Shown: positions 43,866 to 55,477 of the stretch, piece after piece
Position numbering within the stretch: position 1 is the first letter of the stretch
Layout of the letters: every line of letters starts with the position of its first letter
Source of the DNA: Ectobius pallidus
Taxonomy: Eukaryota > Arthropoda > Insecta > Blattodea > Ectobiidae
DNA length: 64,000 nt
NCBI GenBank assembly: GCA_964059195.1
Contig: CAXKWD010000007.1
Coordinates: 25,121,023-25,185,022 of the forward strand
Direction: 5' to 3'
Notes under the pieces: model-generated
Database searches by the model: none
Told to the model about the DNA's origin: nothing
What the model saw: only the letters and a program-made list of their open reading frames with translations
Translations under genes and position numbers: made by a program

Positions 43866-45095
43866 CACTGAAACTTGCACATTGGCTTAAAACGACTACT
43901 ACTTAATTGGAACTTATTATCCACTCTTAAGGAGTCGGAAAAACTTATGGCATTGACTTTTGCACATAAGGACTCTAGTTGCCTGAAGGAACTCGGTCTG
44001 CTCTCAAAGACTACTTTCGAACGCGTGTCAGGTGACATACCCTCAATGACGGCATCCACAATTTCTCTCTCTGGCATAGCTAGTCGGAACACTTGAGCAC
44101 ACTTCTTTATGCGACGGGAGTATTCTGCAAGTGTCTCATTGTAAGCTTGCGTGCGATAGAAATGCTTTGTGATCAAAGCAGACCTAGCTCGCACTGGGAC
44201 ATAGGTGTCCAACAACCTAATATGAAAATCTTCTAGCCCTAAACCACTGTTCATGGCCTCTAAGGCAACATCACGCAAGGAACCACAGAGTTTAGAAAAT
44301 AAATATGCCAGCAGGTTGCGTTCATCTAAGTGAAACACTGCGGCTTGACTTTTCAGATCACATATGAAGTCCAGAAAATCTAGAACTTTCTCTACACTTT
44401 CATCTGAGAACTGCGTACAATTTTCTAATGTGGAGGTGAGCGGATGGGGAAGATTAGCAAAAGCGAAAGGAAAACTATGTGTCGGGAAATGTCCTAACAT
44501 TTTCCCTACTAGGACCACCATCAAAATGTGAGAAGTAAGTTTGACTTGCTGCGCTCATTTCAAATCTAGATTGTCTACTCGGGTAAACGAAGGAGTCCAT
44601 AACTTCCTTGTTATGCGGCTTCACTTCATCAGCAAGCTCCCCACTCACTGGAGCATTTACATCCTTTTCAGTTGAGTCGATACGGTTTAAGACTAAGCTG
44701 ACTTGATTTTTTAGATCTTCGTATTCTGACAGGAAGTCGGTTCCTGTGACTAACTTTTCAAGATCTTTGACTCTCTGGCAAGCATGCAGTGCTCTATTCC
44801 TAACCTTATCTGACACAGAAACACTTCGATATATCTTCTCACTGACATTTTCTAACCTATCTTTAGCGACAGAAAGCAAAAGAGGGATTTGTGACTCACC
44901 GCAGTTGGTTATGTCCACATCCTTGTCCAGGTTATCAGTCAGTAGCTTCCTAAGATCGGCCACTAGATCCTTCTCGTCAGGAGACAGACCTCTAATGGTT
45001 AGCTCATATATAAAGTCAGTTTTCAGAAAGTTGTCCGGGTTAGGGAGGAAGCAAGTCACCACAGAAGCCATGTTACATGAAACACAATTCAACAA
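43850..45095 (-). pseudogene. LTR-retrotransposon gag relic
   Basis: Complement start at 45095 or the inner ATG (MASVVTCFLPNP). The first part (45095-44480) is a charged N-terminal domain; after a one-base shift at 44475-44524 it continues with LDFLDFICDLKSQ, LAYLFSKLCGSLRD and ITKHFYRTQAYNETLAEYSR, a Ty3-type gag capsid core, ending SLCAKVNAISFSDS. About 415 codons. The zinc-knuckle region and pol are missing: the reading runs into the minisatellite. A domesticated gag gene is possible but the frameshift argues against it. Confidence 0.7.
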
Positions 45096-45099
45096 ATAT

Positions 45100-46640
45100 T
45101 AGTACAAGCACAAAAACCAGAATAACACATGGAAATAAACACACTTTCTAAAATGCATTAGCTTTCACATGGTTAGCATTATATACAATTACCATAAGGG
45201 AAAAAATTCATTTAAAGGGAAAAAACAGCAACGTGAAAAACCAAATTGATTAACAATCACAGTTGAGCTAACAGATGCTGCGGAATAAACCACAGCTCTG
45301 CTACAAGATGCAACGCCCCTCCCACCAGAACCCTTCCTCATCTTTCGCCTTCTTCTTCTTTTGTGGAGCGCACTCTTCTCAGCAGGGCCTACCCATTATA
45401 AATTGAAACTGGAGGGTTACAGGAAAGTGGGGAGGACATCACGTAACGAAAGGCATGTAAAGTAATTAGATGCCCTTCGCAAATGCTGAGAATTATAAGC
45501 ACCATGTGAAGAACTAATGAAAACCCTGGTTTATTCTAAGATTAAGCATATTTAAAAATAGGCCTGAAGGGCCAAACAACAAGAGGACAATTTAAAATTC
45601 ATGTTTAAAATATTCATGTACAACATGTGATAAATTCATTTAGTTAAAATCACAGACGTAATGCCCCACAGACGGGCTAAAATTAAAATGTTTAATTCTT
45701 AAATTTACAGATTTACAATATATCTTAAGTTTAGAATACCTTTTCTGAATTAAACAAATCTCTCGGCCAACAAATAGTTACTCTTACTAAATATTACAAC
45801 ACCATCAATAAAAAAAACAAATGGCCGGTTCATTATAATAAGCTTTCATTCGTTTCTGATTTTCTAAAATCATAGACTGAATGGCCCACAGTCGGGCTAA
45901 AATAAAATAATTTACAGAAGGTTGGCAAATTAGTTTTTAGTCAAATAAAATAAAACAGAACAGAAAACAGATCACAGAAAAGACAGATCACTGAAGGTGA
46001 AATATATAATAATTTCTTAAGGAAATTGATTACCTTTTGTTTCTAGACAAAACTATCCTCTCCCAGTCAATTCCTAGGGGAGAATAGGCGCTCTCTTCTT
46101 GCCGCCACAATGGTGAAGGCCACACGGATTAGGTCACCCAATATAAACAGGCCTAATAAACTAATAGAAAGCAAACGGCAGAATATGACTTCAAATTATC
46201 TTTAGTTCTTGAAATCCCCTTAAAAATCATTTAAATAACATCACTGAAGAAAATAAACAAGACGGACCCATCCCCATGCTGCTGAGCTGAGAAGCCATCT
46301 CTAGGCCTAACGTAAACCAGCCCGCACATTCATTTCTTCATAAAACATCGTAGCCACAAAAATAAACTCAAAGAAGGTTAAGATGAGCTATATTGATACA
46401 GATAAACATACCTGAACTATTCTTCAGTGAAAACAAAGCAAAGCGGCCATCTTGGATGCCATTGGTACACACATGGCGTTCACCATGATGGTAGAGGCAA
46501 GAATGGGAGAACGAATGCTTTCGTCTTTTCCTTTTATAGGCAAAGCTTCCCCGCTCTTCCTTGGCGCCAGGTGGCGTAAACCAATTATAAATAAAAATAT
46601 AACACACCAAAACAAAGGACAGTCAACTACATCATTTCGC
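45100..46640 (-). other. Region upstream of gag relic, possible LTR/leader
   Basis: No coding segment seen. Contains two diverged copies of a 35-bp block (CACAGACGGGCTAAAAT type) at about 45650 and 45870. A TGTAACCCTCCAG end on the complement at 45421 could be an LTR border, but no matching second LTR is in the window. Confidence 0.3.
46531..46538 (-). promoter_or_regulatory. TATA box candidate (minus strand)
   Basis: TATAAAAG on the complement, followed downstream by a GC-richer leader with AAGATGGCCGC (YY1-like, 46447-46457) and a CAG|GTATGT donor-like site near 46409. It may be the promoter of the retrotransposon or of an unrelated minus-strand transcript. Confidence 0.35.
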
Positions 46641-46759
46641 GAATAACAAAGCGTGAGACAAACTGCTATGGAGATGCTGATAAGTTGGTCAGCTCGTTAC
46701 TGGACATGCAAGCATCAATGTGCCGTAATTATTATGTCACACGAAAACAGAACACAATC

Positions 46760-46975
46760 CCAATCAATAAAAAATTCAAAGATCTAAAATTTAAAAAACC
46801 CAAAATTAAAAAAATCCAAAATTCCAAAATTAAAAGATTAAAAATTTTAAAAATACAAAATCGAAATTACAAAAGTCCAAAAAACCAATATTAAAAAGTC
46901 CAACAACCCAAAATTGAAAAATCCAATAATCCAAAATTGCAAAAATCCAAAAATTTAAACAAATTTCACTTCTGT
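46760..46975 (+). repeat. Degenerate AAAATCCAAAATT-type low-complexity array
   Basis: Irregular short repeats of CCAAAATT/AAAATTAAAA over about 210 bp. No coding meaning. Confidence 0.7.
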
Positions 46976-47033
46976 CATGTGGCGTTCCATGCACACTTTT
47001 TTTCTTTCAAACTTCAGGAAATTAAATTATGTA

Positions 47034-47801
47034 CAGTCGGTCAAATAAAAAACGTCGGGCGTTATTTTATAAAGTATCACGAACGAGCATATGCGCATGT
47101 ACAGGAAGACTTAAGGTTAGGTTCACACACGCCTCTTGTCTATCCATGTATTTTCTTGATTATTTAGTCAGTTTTGTTCCAAAACAAGCATGTATAGAAG
47201 GCTGTGGCTATATGCCTCAAATCCACCTTATTCTTGGTTGCAAATTTTTATAATATTAATAATTAATAGATTCGCAAGGAATATGTTTATTCAAGGAGCA
47301 TTTTTTAAAGATTTTATTTTATAATACCGGTACTTGTAGTGCAAAATCAATAACTTACGCTAAACTTCTGCAACCAATCTAGCATCGAAATACGCGCCCG
47401 GCCAGATCCATGTTTCCTATGAAAACTTCCGGTCGCATTATAGTTAAGTTCCCGCCTCTGACCTGCTCTTTCATACATATGGAACCTTCTCGCTACTTCA
47501 TAGGCCGAAAAATGCAGGTCAATTTCAGCCCTAACTACACTTTCTCTCACTTTAGCATTTGTATGTGGCGATGACACAAAGCAAAATGAATTATGACAAT
47601 ACATTAAGTTGAATATCGTGTGTTGCGCTATCCGCATTGTTCATTTTTTCCCTCGTTCATTTTTTCCCTTCTGTCGCATGGCCTCATATGTTCTGAGAAT
47701 GGCCTGTATTTTATGTTTTTTATAGGAAACTTGTGAACTAATGCGTTAAAATTTTAATTTTAACTGCATACGAGTCCCGGCGTTTTTTATTTGACCGACT
47801 G
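47034..47801 (-). mobile_element. Tc1-like element relic
   Basis: TA-flanked; ends CAGTCGGTCAAATAAAAAAC in inverted orientation, continuing G(T/C)CGGG. The minus frame (47637-47347) has FSAYEVARRFHMYERAG and GSFHRKHGSGRARIS, resembling the N-terminal helix-turn-helix and GSGRPR motif of Tc1 transposases. The catalytic domain is absent. 768 bp. Confidence 0.75.
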
Positions 47802-48325
47802 TACAATAGGCTGTACAGTAATTTAAAATAAAATAACCAAGAGGTGATTGTTAATTTTTTCGTTCTTGAAGATGCTTACTAGATATGTTACACAATCTAA
47901 ATGCATTATTGCTTTCAGGTTGGTTCTATTGCTGCCTTCTATACAATTTGAGCCCTGGAAAATAGCACCGAGAATCCAGTGCGTTCATCTGCAGTTTAAA
48001 CTCCAATACATCTTCAGTATTTGCTTTTTTAAACAACAAGGATCTTGAAGTTGCAATATTGTTTGCTTTAATACTTAACAGAAAATTGTGATGATAATAA
48101 TGTTAAAAATAAGTTCAAATGTAACTTTTATAGACTGTCTACTTAACGTATGTTAGCAAAAGAAAGTATTACAGCTCCCTTTAGGTTATTTTTTTAATGA
48201 ATGACTATTACTATAAATACCAACTATCATTAGGGAGAAAATGCATGAAAGAATAAATTAAGTAGATAAAAAGTCAAGGAAGCTGGAGATAATGTAATAC
48301 CAGCAGCCATTAATTACATCAGTCT
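47802..48325. other. Sequence without recognised feature
   Basis: AT-rich, nothing identified between the Tc1-like relic and repeat K copy 2. Confidence 0.4.
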
Positions 48326-48329
48326 TTTT

Positions 48330-49060
48330 TTATATACATTTTTTTCATTGTAAGTGCTGGTTTTACCAGCCTTCTTTAAATTTAAGTGTCCATTCAATGT
48401 TGATTTGCATTTCACAACATATTTAATGTCAGATTAGCAGGCTAATAGACACCTAAAATTAAGGTTTGGTCTTAGTTTGCTGGCAGTTTAAATGTAGTTA
48501 AGATGGCAACTAGAGTGGCGATGGAACGTTTAGTTACAGAAAATGAAACAACTATTTAACAGATCTAAATGTCTTGAACACAGTTTTCTCCTAAGTAAAA
48601 TAATATCAACCCTTGAAACTATTTTCTAATTCTGTACAGTTCTGAGTGAAGCAATAACAAGTCATTATGTTCATTTGTTATTTCAAAGCCGAATGTTGTT
48701 CTCTTATTTAAGGTATTTTTATACATACATTTTATTACAAGCTTCAATAGGTATATATTAATATTTATCATTGTGTACGTACCAAAGTTTCTTTTTGTGT
48801 TCATCTTCCAAATAAGGTTAAACAAACGCCTCACTTTTGTTTGAATGGCTGCAATTCGTCCGGTGTCTATTAAAAATAATTTTGCCAGTTTAGCGTGTAA
48901 TATGCATCCATGGCCGTATATTTCTGTGGCAGATTGGGTTTCATTTGTTTGACAGAAGGAATATTTCCGTTAGTTAATTGCCCCTTAATTTGTCATGGTG
49001 AAATGTTAACTAGTTTAAAGAGAGGTTTTAAACTTAATAGAATAATAATCCTTATAGTGC
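48330..49060 (-). repeat. Dispersed repeat K, copy 2
   Basis: Matches 32078-32790 along its length, with small indels. Minus-strand remnants include LFNLIWKMNTKRNF. It may be part of the same transposon as the remnants that follow on the + strand, but the orientations differ. Confidence 0.65.
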
Positions 49061-49528
49061 CAAGCTGTCTGCTAGAGAATGGCTTCTAAAATGCCACTTG
49101 CTGATTCGCTTGGTTTCTGCTTTTCACAGCCTTGGATGCCAGCATCGATCAGAGTGGAGTTCAGTTTTGTCAGATCTACCTGTTTCATTGCAATTTCTAT
49201 TTTAGTAGTAACCATGGATTTGTTGGCTGAAAAGGTGATAAATAATTATAGGCCAACAATGAAAAAACTTTTTGAATGAATTTGCCTTATTCTTATGGTT
49301 TTTAGTGTACTGGATCCAAATATGATGATAAAAAGCTGTATCACCCACCATTTTTTACATATCAGAACTAAATAGGCCTATGTAAGGAAATTAAGTATGC
49401 GGCAAATTCAGCGGTACTTTGTAAAGTATTTAAATAGGTAAAATGGGTTTAAATTAAGATATCAGTGGTTGCACTTGTCTGTAGTATATATTTATCAGTA
49501 ATACCATGACAATAGGGCAAGGGATTAA

Positions 49529-50140
49529 CATTGGTCCAGAAAAAACTAGCCTGCAAGAAAGAAGATCAGGAAAACATTCTGCTTCCACCTCTACACATAA
49601 AGTTAGAGCTAATGAAACAGTTCTTGAATGCATTATCCAAAGATGGGTTTTGTTTCAAGTATCTCTGTGAGAACTTTCCTCATTTATCAGAAGCAAAATT
49701 AAAAGATGATGTGTTCGTTGGACCTGATATCCGAAAAAATAATGTTCTCTTCAAACTTTGAATAAAAAATTTAAGTCAGTGAAAGAGAAGCTTGGCTTCA
49801 ATCAGGCAGATTGTTACCACGTTCTTGGGCAACAAAAAGAACCCACATTATATTTCTTTTGTTGTCAACATGCTGGAGAAGTTAAAAAAATTAGGATGTT
49901 CGATGAGCTTAAAGATTTGCTTTTTGAACAGTCGCCTTGATTTTTTACCCAAACAATTTGGGGATGTGATTGAGGAGTAAGGTGAGTGTTTCCTTCAAGA
50001 AATCAAAATGATGGAAAGAAGGTATCAGGGCTGCTACAATACCAGTACGATGGGAGACCACTGCTGGTCACTTCACGAAGAAGTTTAGCAAGCGTCTCAC
50101 AGGAGAAAAAGGTATACCAGAAGCTTTAAAGGAAAAGTAA
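49529..50140 (+). pseudogene. Transposon-derived protein remnant (LLPPLHIKLxLMKQF family)
   Basis: Broken frames read LLPPLHIKLELMKQFLNAL, LSEAKLKDDVFVGPDIRKN, a third block around CQHAGEVKKI and finally MMERRYQG with DHCWSLH. These blocks occur together in many uncharacterised insect proteins that I believe are transposon-derived; the function is unknown to me. At least three shifts or stops. Confidence 0.55.
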
Positions 50141-50277
50141 ACTAAAAATTCAGTATCATTTTCTTCATACGGATTGAAAGAAAATGTTTTTAAGAAATAA
50201 TATTCACTGTTAAAAATGTTTTACACCTTCACATTTAATCACAAAACGAATATGTTTATTGTAACGCGGTGGACGCG

Positions 50278-50285
50278 TGACGTCA
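50278..50285. promoter_or_regulatory. CRE-like palindrome TGACGTCA
   Basis: Embedded in the longer palindrome GCGTGACGTCACGC, about 97 bp before the THAP start codon, in a locally GC-richer stretch. Matches the ATF/CREB consensus; a promoter role is inferred from position only. Confidence 0.4.
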
Positions 50286-50381
50286 CGCTTGATGACTGCT
50301 TGACTCAATCTTGCCCGGTGAAAGACAGTTCACAGCGTTTTGTCTACTGTTACAGTTTTTTAGTGAGTATCTGTTCAAACA

Positions 50382-50898
50382 ATGGTTTATTGTTGTGTTG
50401 TGGGGTGTACAAACTCATCGTCGAAAAGTGATAACACACTTAAAATATCTTTCCACCGATTTCCCAACAGAGATAGGTCACCCGAACGTTATAAGCAATG
50501 GCTGATAAAAATAAAAAGAGAAAAATTTTTCCTAGTAAATACAGTACGGTTTGTTCACAACATTTTGAAGAAAGTGATACCAAGCTTTCGGTACAGTTAC
50601 GAAAACAGTTAACTGGAGAAACCCCGCAATCTGTTTAAAAAAGAAGTTCTGTGCCATCACTTCTTTTGCGTGGGAAATCTGAAACACCGCCAATGAAGAA
50701 AAGAAAATCATCGTACTTGAGGAAGAAGGAAATGAGAGAGTTGTTGCAAGATTCGAACAGTAATCCATCAGTATCCGGGAATGGACAAATCATAAATGTG
50801 GAATCTAGTATTTATGACGAAAATTCAGTTTCTAACAGCGTAGGCGTTCAATGTGAACTAGGAAATGAAACTTATGTCAATGTTTGCACAAATTCATA
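50382..50898 (+). pseudogene. THAP-domain protein relic
   Basis: ATG at 50382 starts MVYCCVVGCTN, then ISFHRFPNRDR and W, and after a one-base shift near 50530 KYSTVCSQHFEESD. The C2CH zinc ligands (C-x4-C and C-x2-H) and the conserved Trp, Pro and Phe are all present. A TAA in frame near 50636 interrupts the basic region (PPMKKRKSSY). Ends at 50898. THAP domains bind DNA and occur in P-element-type transposases and host regulators; no transposase core follows, so its origin is open. Confidence 0.7.
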
Positions 50899-51299
50899 GA
50901 TTCATTGATATTGTCTTATTTGCTACTATCATTGGAAATTTCAAGTACCACTCGAAATACAAATTAATATGCAACTGGTTTGTAAGCTACAATAAGTCAC
51001 ATGCTAACTAGCGAAGATTCTTAAAAACATGGTGTCCATTGGCAAAGCACTTAAGGTTATGGACAGAACTGATTTATTGATTGAAAAGACAAGAGAGAAA
51101 ATTAATTGTGTAATTCCAACATTTTTTATATACTGTATGTTAAATGCTGATTTCACAACACAAGGTGCAACATTAAATAAAGAATATTAATCCATTAATT
51201 GTATGTGATAATATTTGGGGTTTACAAAATTTGTATTGAAAGTACAGGGAAACATTATATTGAAGTTGTGTCAAATCTGGTTCTACTGTAAACTATTCC

Positions 51300-51545
51300 T
51301 TAAAAGGTTGAGGCTCCTGGGTTTTTAGACAATTGGCCATGAAGGTGGTAGGTAGGGTCGGTTATCAATGCATCAACCACTTTAACCGCAGAATTGTTCC
51401 TGGTACTCTGATAGAGGCTAGGTTGACCTCAAGGGCATAGTGCTACCAGAGAGATTAAACCAATATAGAAGAATTCCAGTGATCTCATTGGGGATGAAAC
51501 CTATGATCTTCCAGTTTGTAGCACAGCTGTATACCTGGTTGCAAA
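51300..51545 (-). mobile_element. SINE (family 3), copy B, diverged
   Basis: Shares AGGTTGACCTCA(A/G)GG and CAGTTTGTAGCACAG with 26451-26738. Target duplications are no longer visible. Confidence 0.6.
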
Positions 51546-52980
51546 AAGAATGAATGGACTCTTGTTCAGTAGAAAGTTAAAGTTCTATGATGCGGTTCAC
51601 AAGATGTGAAAACGAACCTAGTCATTTCTGCGATGTTTGTTCACTGGAAGTTGATCCTGTTTTAAACACAATGCAGTGTGTCTATTGCAGAGGTAACATC
51701 TTCATTTTCTAGTAGGCCTACCGAAGATAGTGAGTTCTCAGAGTAACTGATGTGAACTAAGGCAGTAAGCTGATGGTCAGTGGCATATCCAGAAAATAAT
51801 TTCGGGGAGGGTCAAAAGTGCCGAGGGGTTTGGGGGTTATGGAATACTCTCCAAGAAAGGGAGGAATACGGGGGTCCACCCCCAGAAAATTGGAAATGGA
51901 AATAATAGAAATGTACACTGATTAAAAACACAATTTCAATTCGGTGCAAGCCAGTTTGTGTGTTTTTATTCTGTTCTGCTGAATTAGTTTAACTATGTCT
52001 AATATGCACCATTGGTAGTATTGATACAGCATGGTAATTCAAATTGATTCATGGATGGTTGATTCATAATATGCTGTGATCTCGCAGCTGTTAGTTTTCT
52101 TTTTATAATTATAGCAAAGTAAGAAAGTAATTATTATTTGTATAATCATTTACATTTTTATTCATGGAACAGTCTTAATAAATCCAACTCGAATTGATGA
52201 GTTTCATCAGATAAATTTGTTCCTGCTGCACAGTCCGCAATCTATCGGTAAACTCATAAACTCTCGTGGGATTACCTATGATAATTGTGGGCAAGAATTG
52301 GAAGAAATTAATTAAAAATAGCCTATTATCAGATTTTTATAGCCTATTTTAGGCACCTAAAATTGCATTTTAGCAACTTAAAAGTCTGAAGTCTAGTTAT
52401 AACAATTTATTGCAAATGACAGTTCAGGGTATCACTACTGTATGAATCCATTAAATATAATAAGCTCACTGAAAATTAATCATTACCAGTACGGGATAGG
52501 ATGGATAAACAGTGTAGTATATAATAAAACAAAGTATCATTGTAGAAGAATTGTTGACATCCACATCTAATTCTAGTATGTAATTCCAAACAAAATATTT
52601 CTAACAAGAGTATACATTTTTGAGACTATTAACCTTTTCTCTGCTAACATATTACTCACTGTGAAAACTGGTGGTGCTGAATTAATTTGCAGATTTCTTT
52701 TGTAATCATAAATGGACAAGCAAGAACACAACATGTATTTCTTGAAGTTTAGACGTCACAACACGGCATGTACTTCAATGCATGGTGCAATACATCGCCT
52801 GAAATATTTAGCTAGACATGGCAGCTAAGGACAGAGAACTGGCAACTGATGGTGTCAGAACGTAGACAATAGATGACACTATATGCTGACACACACACTG
52901 AATCTTTCTCACTGAGAATTTCTTTTATCTATTGGTATGCAAAGCTATGCATCAGTAGCACGGTCAGCAGTAATGTTGCT
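51546..52980. other. Largely unannotated; possible hAT end at 51780
   Basis: CAGTGGCATATCCAGAAAAT at 51780 resembles the start of some hAT elements, but no partner end was found. The rest shows no coding segment or array. Confidence 0.3.
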
Positions 52981-52990
52981 GACACATATA

Positions 52991-53763
52991 CAGTGAATGC
53001 CGCTTAATGTAATCGTGGATAATGTTATCATTCGGGTAATGTTATCACTTTTATGAAGTCCAGTACGGATTAATACTGATATATTGATAAAATGCTGTTT
53101 ATTGTGATCAAAGATTCGGTTTATGTTATCACATTTTCCTTTTTGCAGCTTTATTTCCAGGTACTGTACATCATTCAAAATTTTGTTTTTAAGGGTTTCG
53201 TTTCTAATTCAACTGTATTGTGTTGTACTGGAGGTAGCAATTCTGTTCCCAGTTAGAGCAGGTAGCATTACCTGACTTTCAGTGTTAAGCAATAAAACAT
53301 GTTCTCACCCCTCAGTTGTTCTGCAACTTTGATTTATGAAGATAACAGTGTTGACATGCAATGATGGCTGGTGTAAAATGAAAAGACTTGAACAGACAGG
53401 CGTCAGATGTTTTGCTACACGGTGTTCACCACAGATCATTATAGACTTCCAAAAGTACTCGTAACTCGTAACTGAGCAAGGAGTATTGGTTAATGGACTC
53501 CTAAAGGACAGTAAAAAAATTAAAACTTAGTTACTGGTTGAAAAAATAGTTGCTTGTAGTCTATTACTGTATTAGTCTATGAGTGGTTCAATGATTCACA
53601 GTTACGTATTATTTTATGAATAAATATTTTAAATCCTGTTTTGTAGTATATTATCTTATACATGAATAAATATTTTTCATTTAATTCCTTCGGCTACTGT
53701 TATCAGTTGGATAATATTAGATTAGCTGTGTCCCGAAGTGATCACAATAAGCGGCGTGGACTG
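52991..53763. mobile_element. pogo/Tc1-like TIR element, non-autonomous
   Basis: TA-flanked ends CAGTGAATGCCGCTTAATGT and, on the complement, CAGTCCACGCCGCTTATTGT. The left subterminal region repeats AATGTTATCA several times. 773 bp, no transposase. Confidence 0.75.
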
Positions 53764-54232
53764 TATACGGTTGTAGCAGTGAAAGGATTAAGTCGTAGTC
53801 ACAGGTTTCCAGTACTTGATGTTTTGCATTGCTATAGCAGGCATCCTCAGGGTTCTTATCGTATATTGATCACAGACAAACTCTGATGTCATTGAGCATT
53901 GGCATATATATTACAGCACTGGAGTGGAGACAGTTGTCTGTGCATCATGTCTTTCCATCGTATATTTGTGCTGAGCGATCTGTGAGTAAGCACGGTTCAA
54001 GAGGGTGGTAGTCTGTTGTACAGGATTGATGTATAGTTGGGTCATGTTCCCGAGATACTTGGTTAATGCTTTTTTAAATTTCAGAATGGTGTGCATGGTC
54101 ATTTATACATTTATTACTCTAATCTAGACAAATTTCTTATAATTACTCTTCAGAATATTTTTACAAAAAGGGAAGTTTCAGATACAAATTATGTATCTTA
54201 AGACAAGCAGTTAATGTACAACATTTAAACAA

Positions 54233-54497
54233 AATTCCGGGGTGCGTGGGCAAAGAGAGTTAAGTCCACTATCCTAAAAAATTGAGATATGTCCATAGAG
54301 TTATAGATAAAATTGTTCTCTACATTTGTGTTAAGTCCAGTAAGTCATATTCAAAATTGTACGGTAGTTATGGATGTGTGCCACATAGATTTATCCATCT
54401 CTAAAGCTATGTTGGGCTGGTATAGTGTGTTAAGTCACTCTAATTCTCAGTAACAAGAAAGTGGACTTAACTCTCTCTGCCCGCGCACCCCGGAATT
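54233..54497. mobile_element. 265-bp MITE with long TIRs
   Basis: About 38-bp arms begin AATTCCGGGGTGCGTGGGCA on the left; the right differs at a few sites. TTAAGTC occurs repeatedly inside (about 54261, 54330, 54429 and, inverted, at 54463). Non-coding. Superfamily unresolved because the AATT border is itself palindromic. Confidence 0.75.
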
Positions 54498-54654
54498 GTT
54501 AGAGCAATTTTGAAGAAAATTTCAGAAATAAAATAAACATTCTAAACAAGCATTGTAAGGTTAAGAGTAAATCATTAACGTGTCCTATTTGGAAGACTGT
54601 TGACTAGCCAACATCATCTTTTACAAAATGGTTTGCATATACATGCTGCAATCA

Positions 54655-54930
54655 AGTTTTTAGCATTTCCACATTTTCTGCAATTGACAATGCATGATGT
54701 TTACATTTTTTGCCACTTCCATTTTTTGTTGAATCCATAATGGGGCTATACAGCAGCAAAAAAAATGATAAAATGAGACGAAATGGACAGGAATGCCTGT
54801 TAGCAGGCACAAGCAACATCCAACACATGATTCTGGAGTACAGCACTTCAAACCAATGTCTCCTCCAGAAAACAGTGGCATGCCAATTTTGTAAATTTGA
54901 AAATGTGGTCTGAAACCAGATTATCATTGG
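54655..54930 (-). pseudogene. Tigger/pogo-like transposase N-terminal fragment
   Basis: The complement encodes MDSTKNGSGKKCKHHALSIA then ENVEMLK, resembling the CENP-B-type DNA-binding N-terminus. Upstream on the complement is a leader shared with the 18.4/19.4-kb fragment. It lacks repeat R and so shows the pre-insertion state. Confidence 0.5.
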
Positions 54931-55477
54931 CCAGCTTTGTGATTGTCAACATTTATGCTTGTTCCATAGGAGTCACCATAAATTTTAAAAAATCCTATGT
55001 CCTAAAAATCCATGCCATACAGATGGGTTGACCAGAACACTCAATTCCTCATCGTATTGGTCCTCTGTAGAACTTAAGTCAGAATGAGAATTCACAAATG
55101 TCCATTACAGTCACACAGAGTCTGTTTGCATCTCTTCGTCTTTGATAGGCTGCTGGCACTATGGGCTTTATTGTATGACATGAGCCTGCTTTGCTATTTA
55201 ATTTCTGTAAACCTTGTAAACTTCACATTCGTGCTAGGACTTTTTTTGAGTCCATTGTCATATTGCATTCATTGTACTGTAACATGCAAAGCAGTGACTA
55301 AGAAACTGTATTTTTAGGGATAAGCAAAGTTCCTGTATATAGATTAGATTATATTGGTTTAGATTTGTTTATTCATTGTTTGTATACAATGATACATGGC
55401 TTCATCATGGCATCTTAAATTTAAGATAGACATCTACATCTAAATGTAAAATTGACAAGAGCAAATATGAGGGGCTT

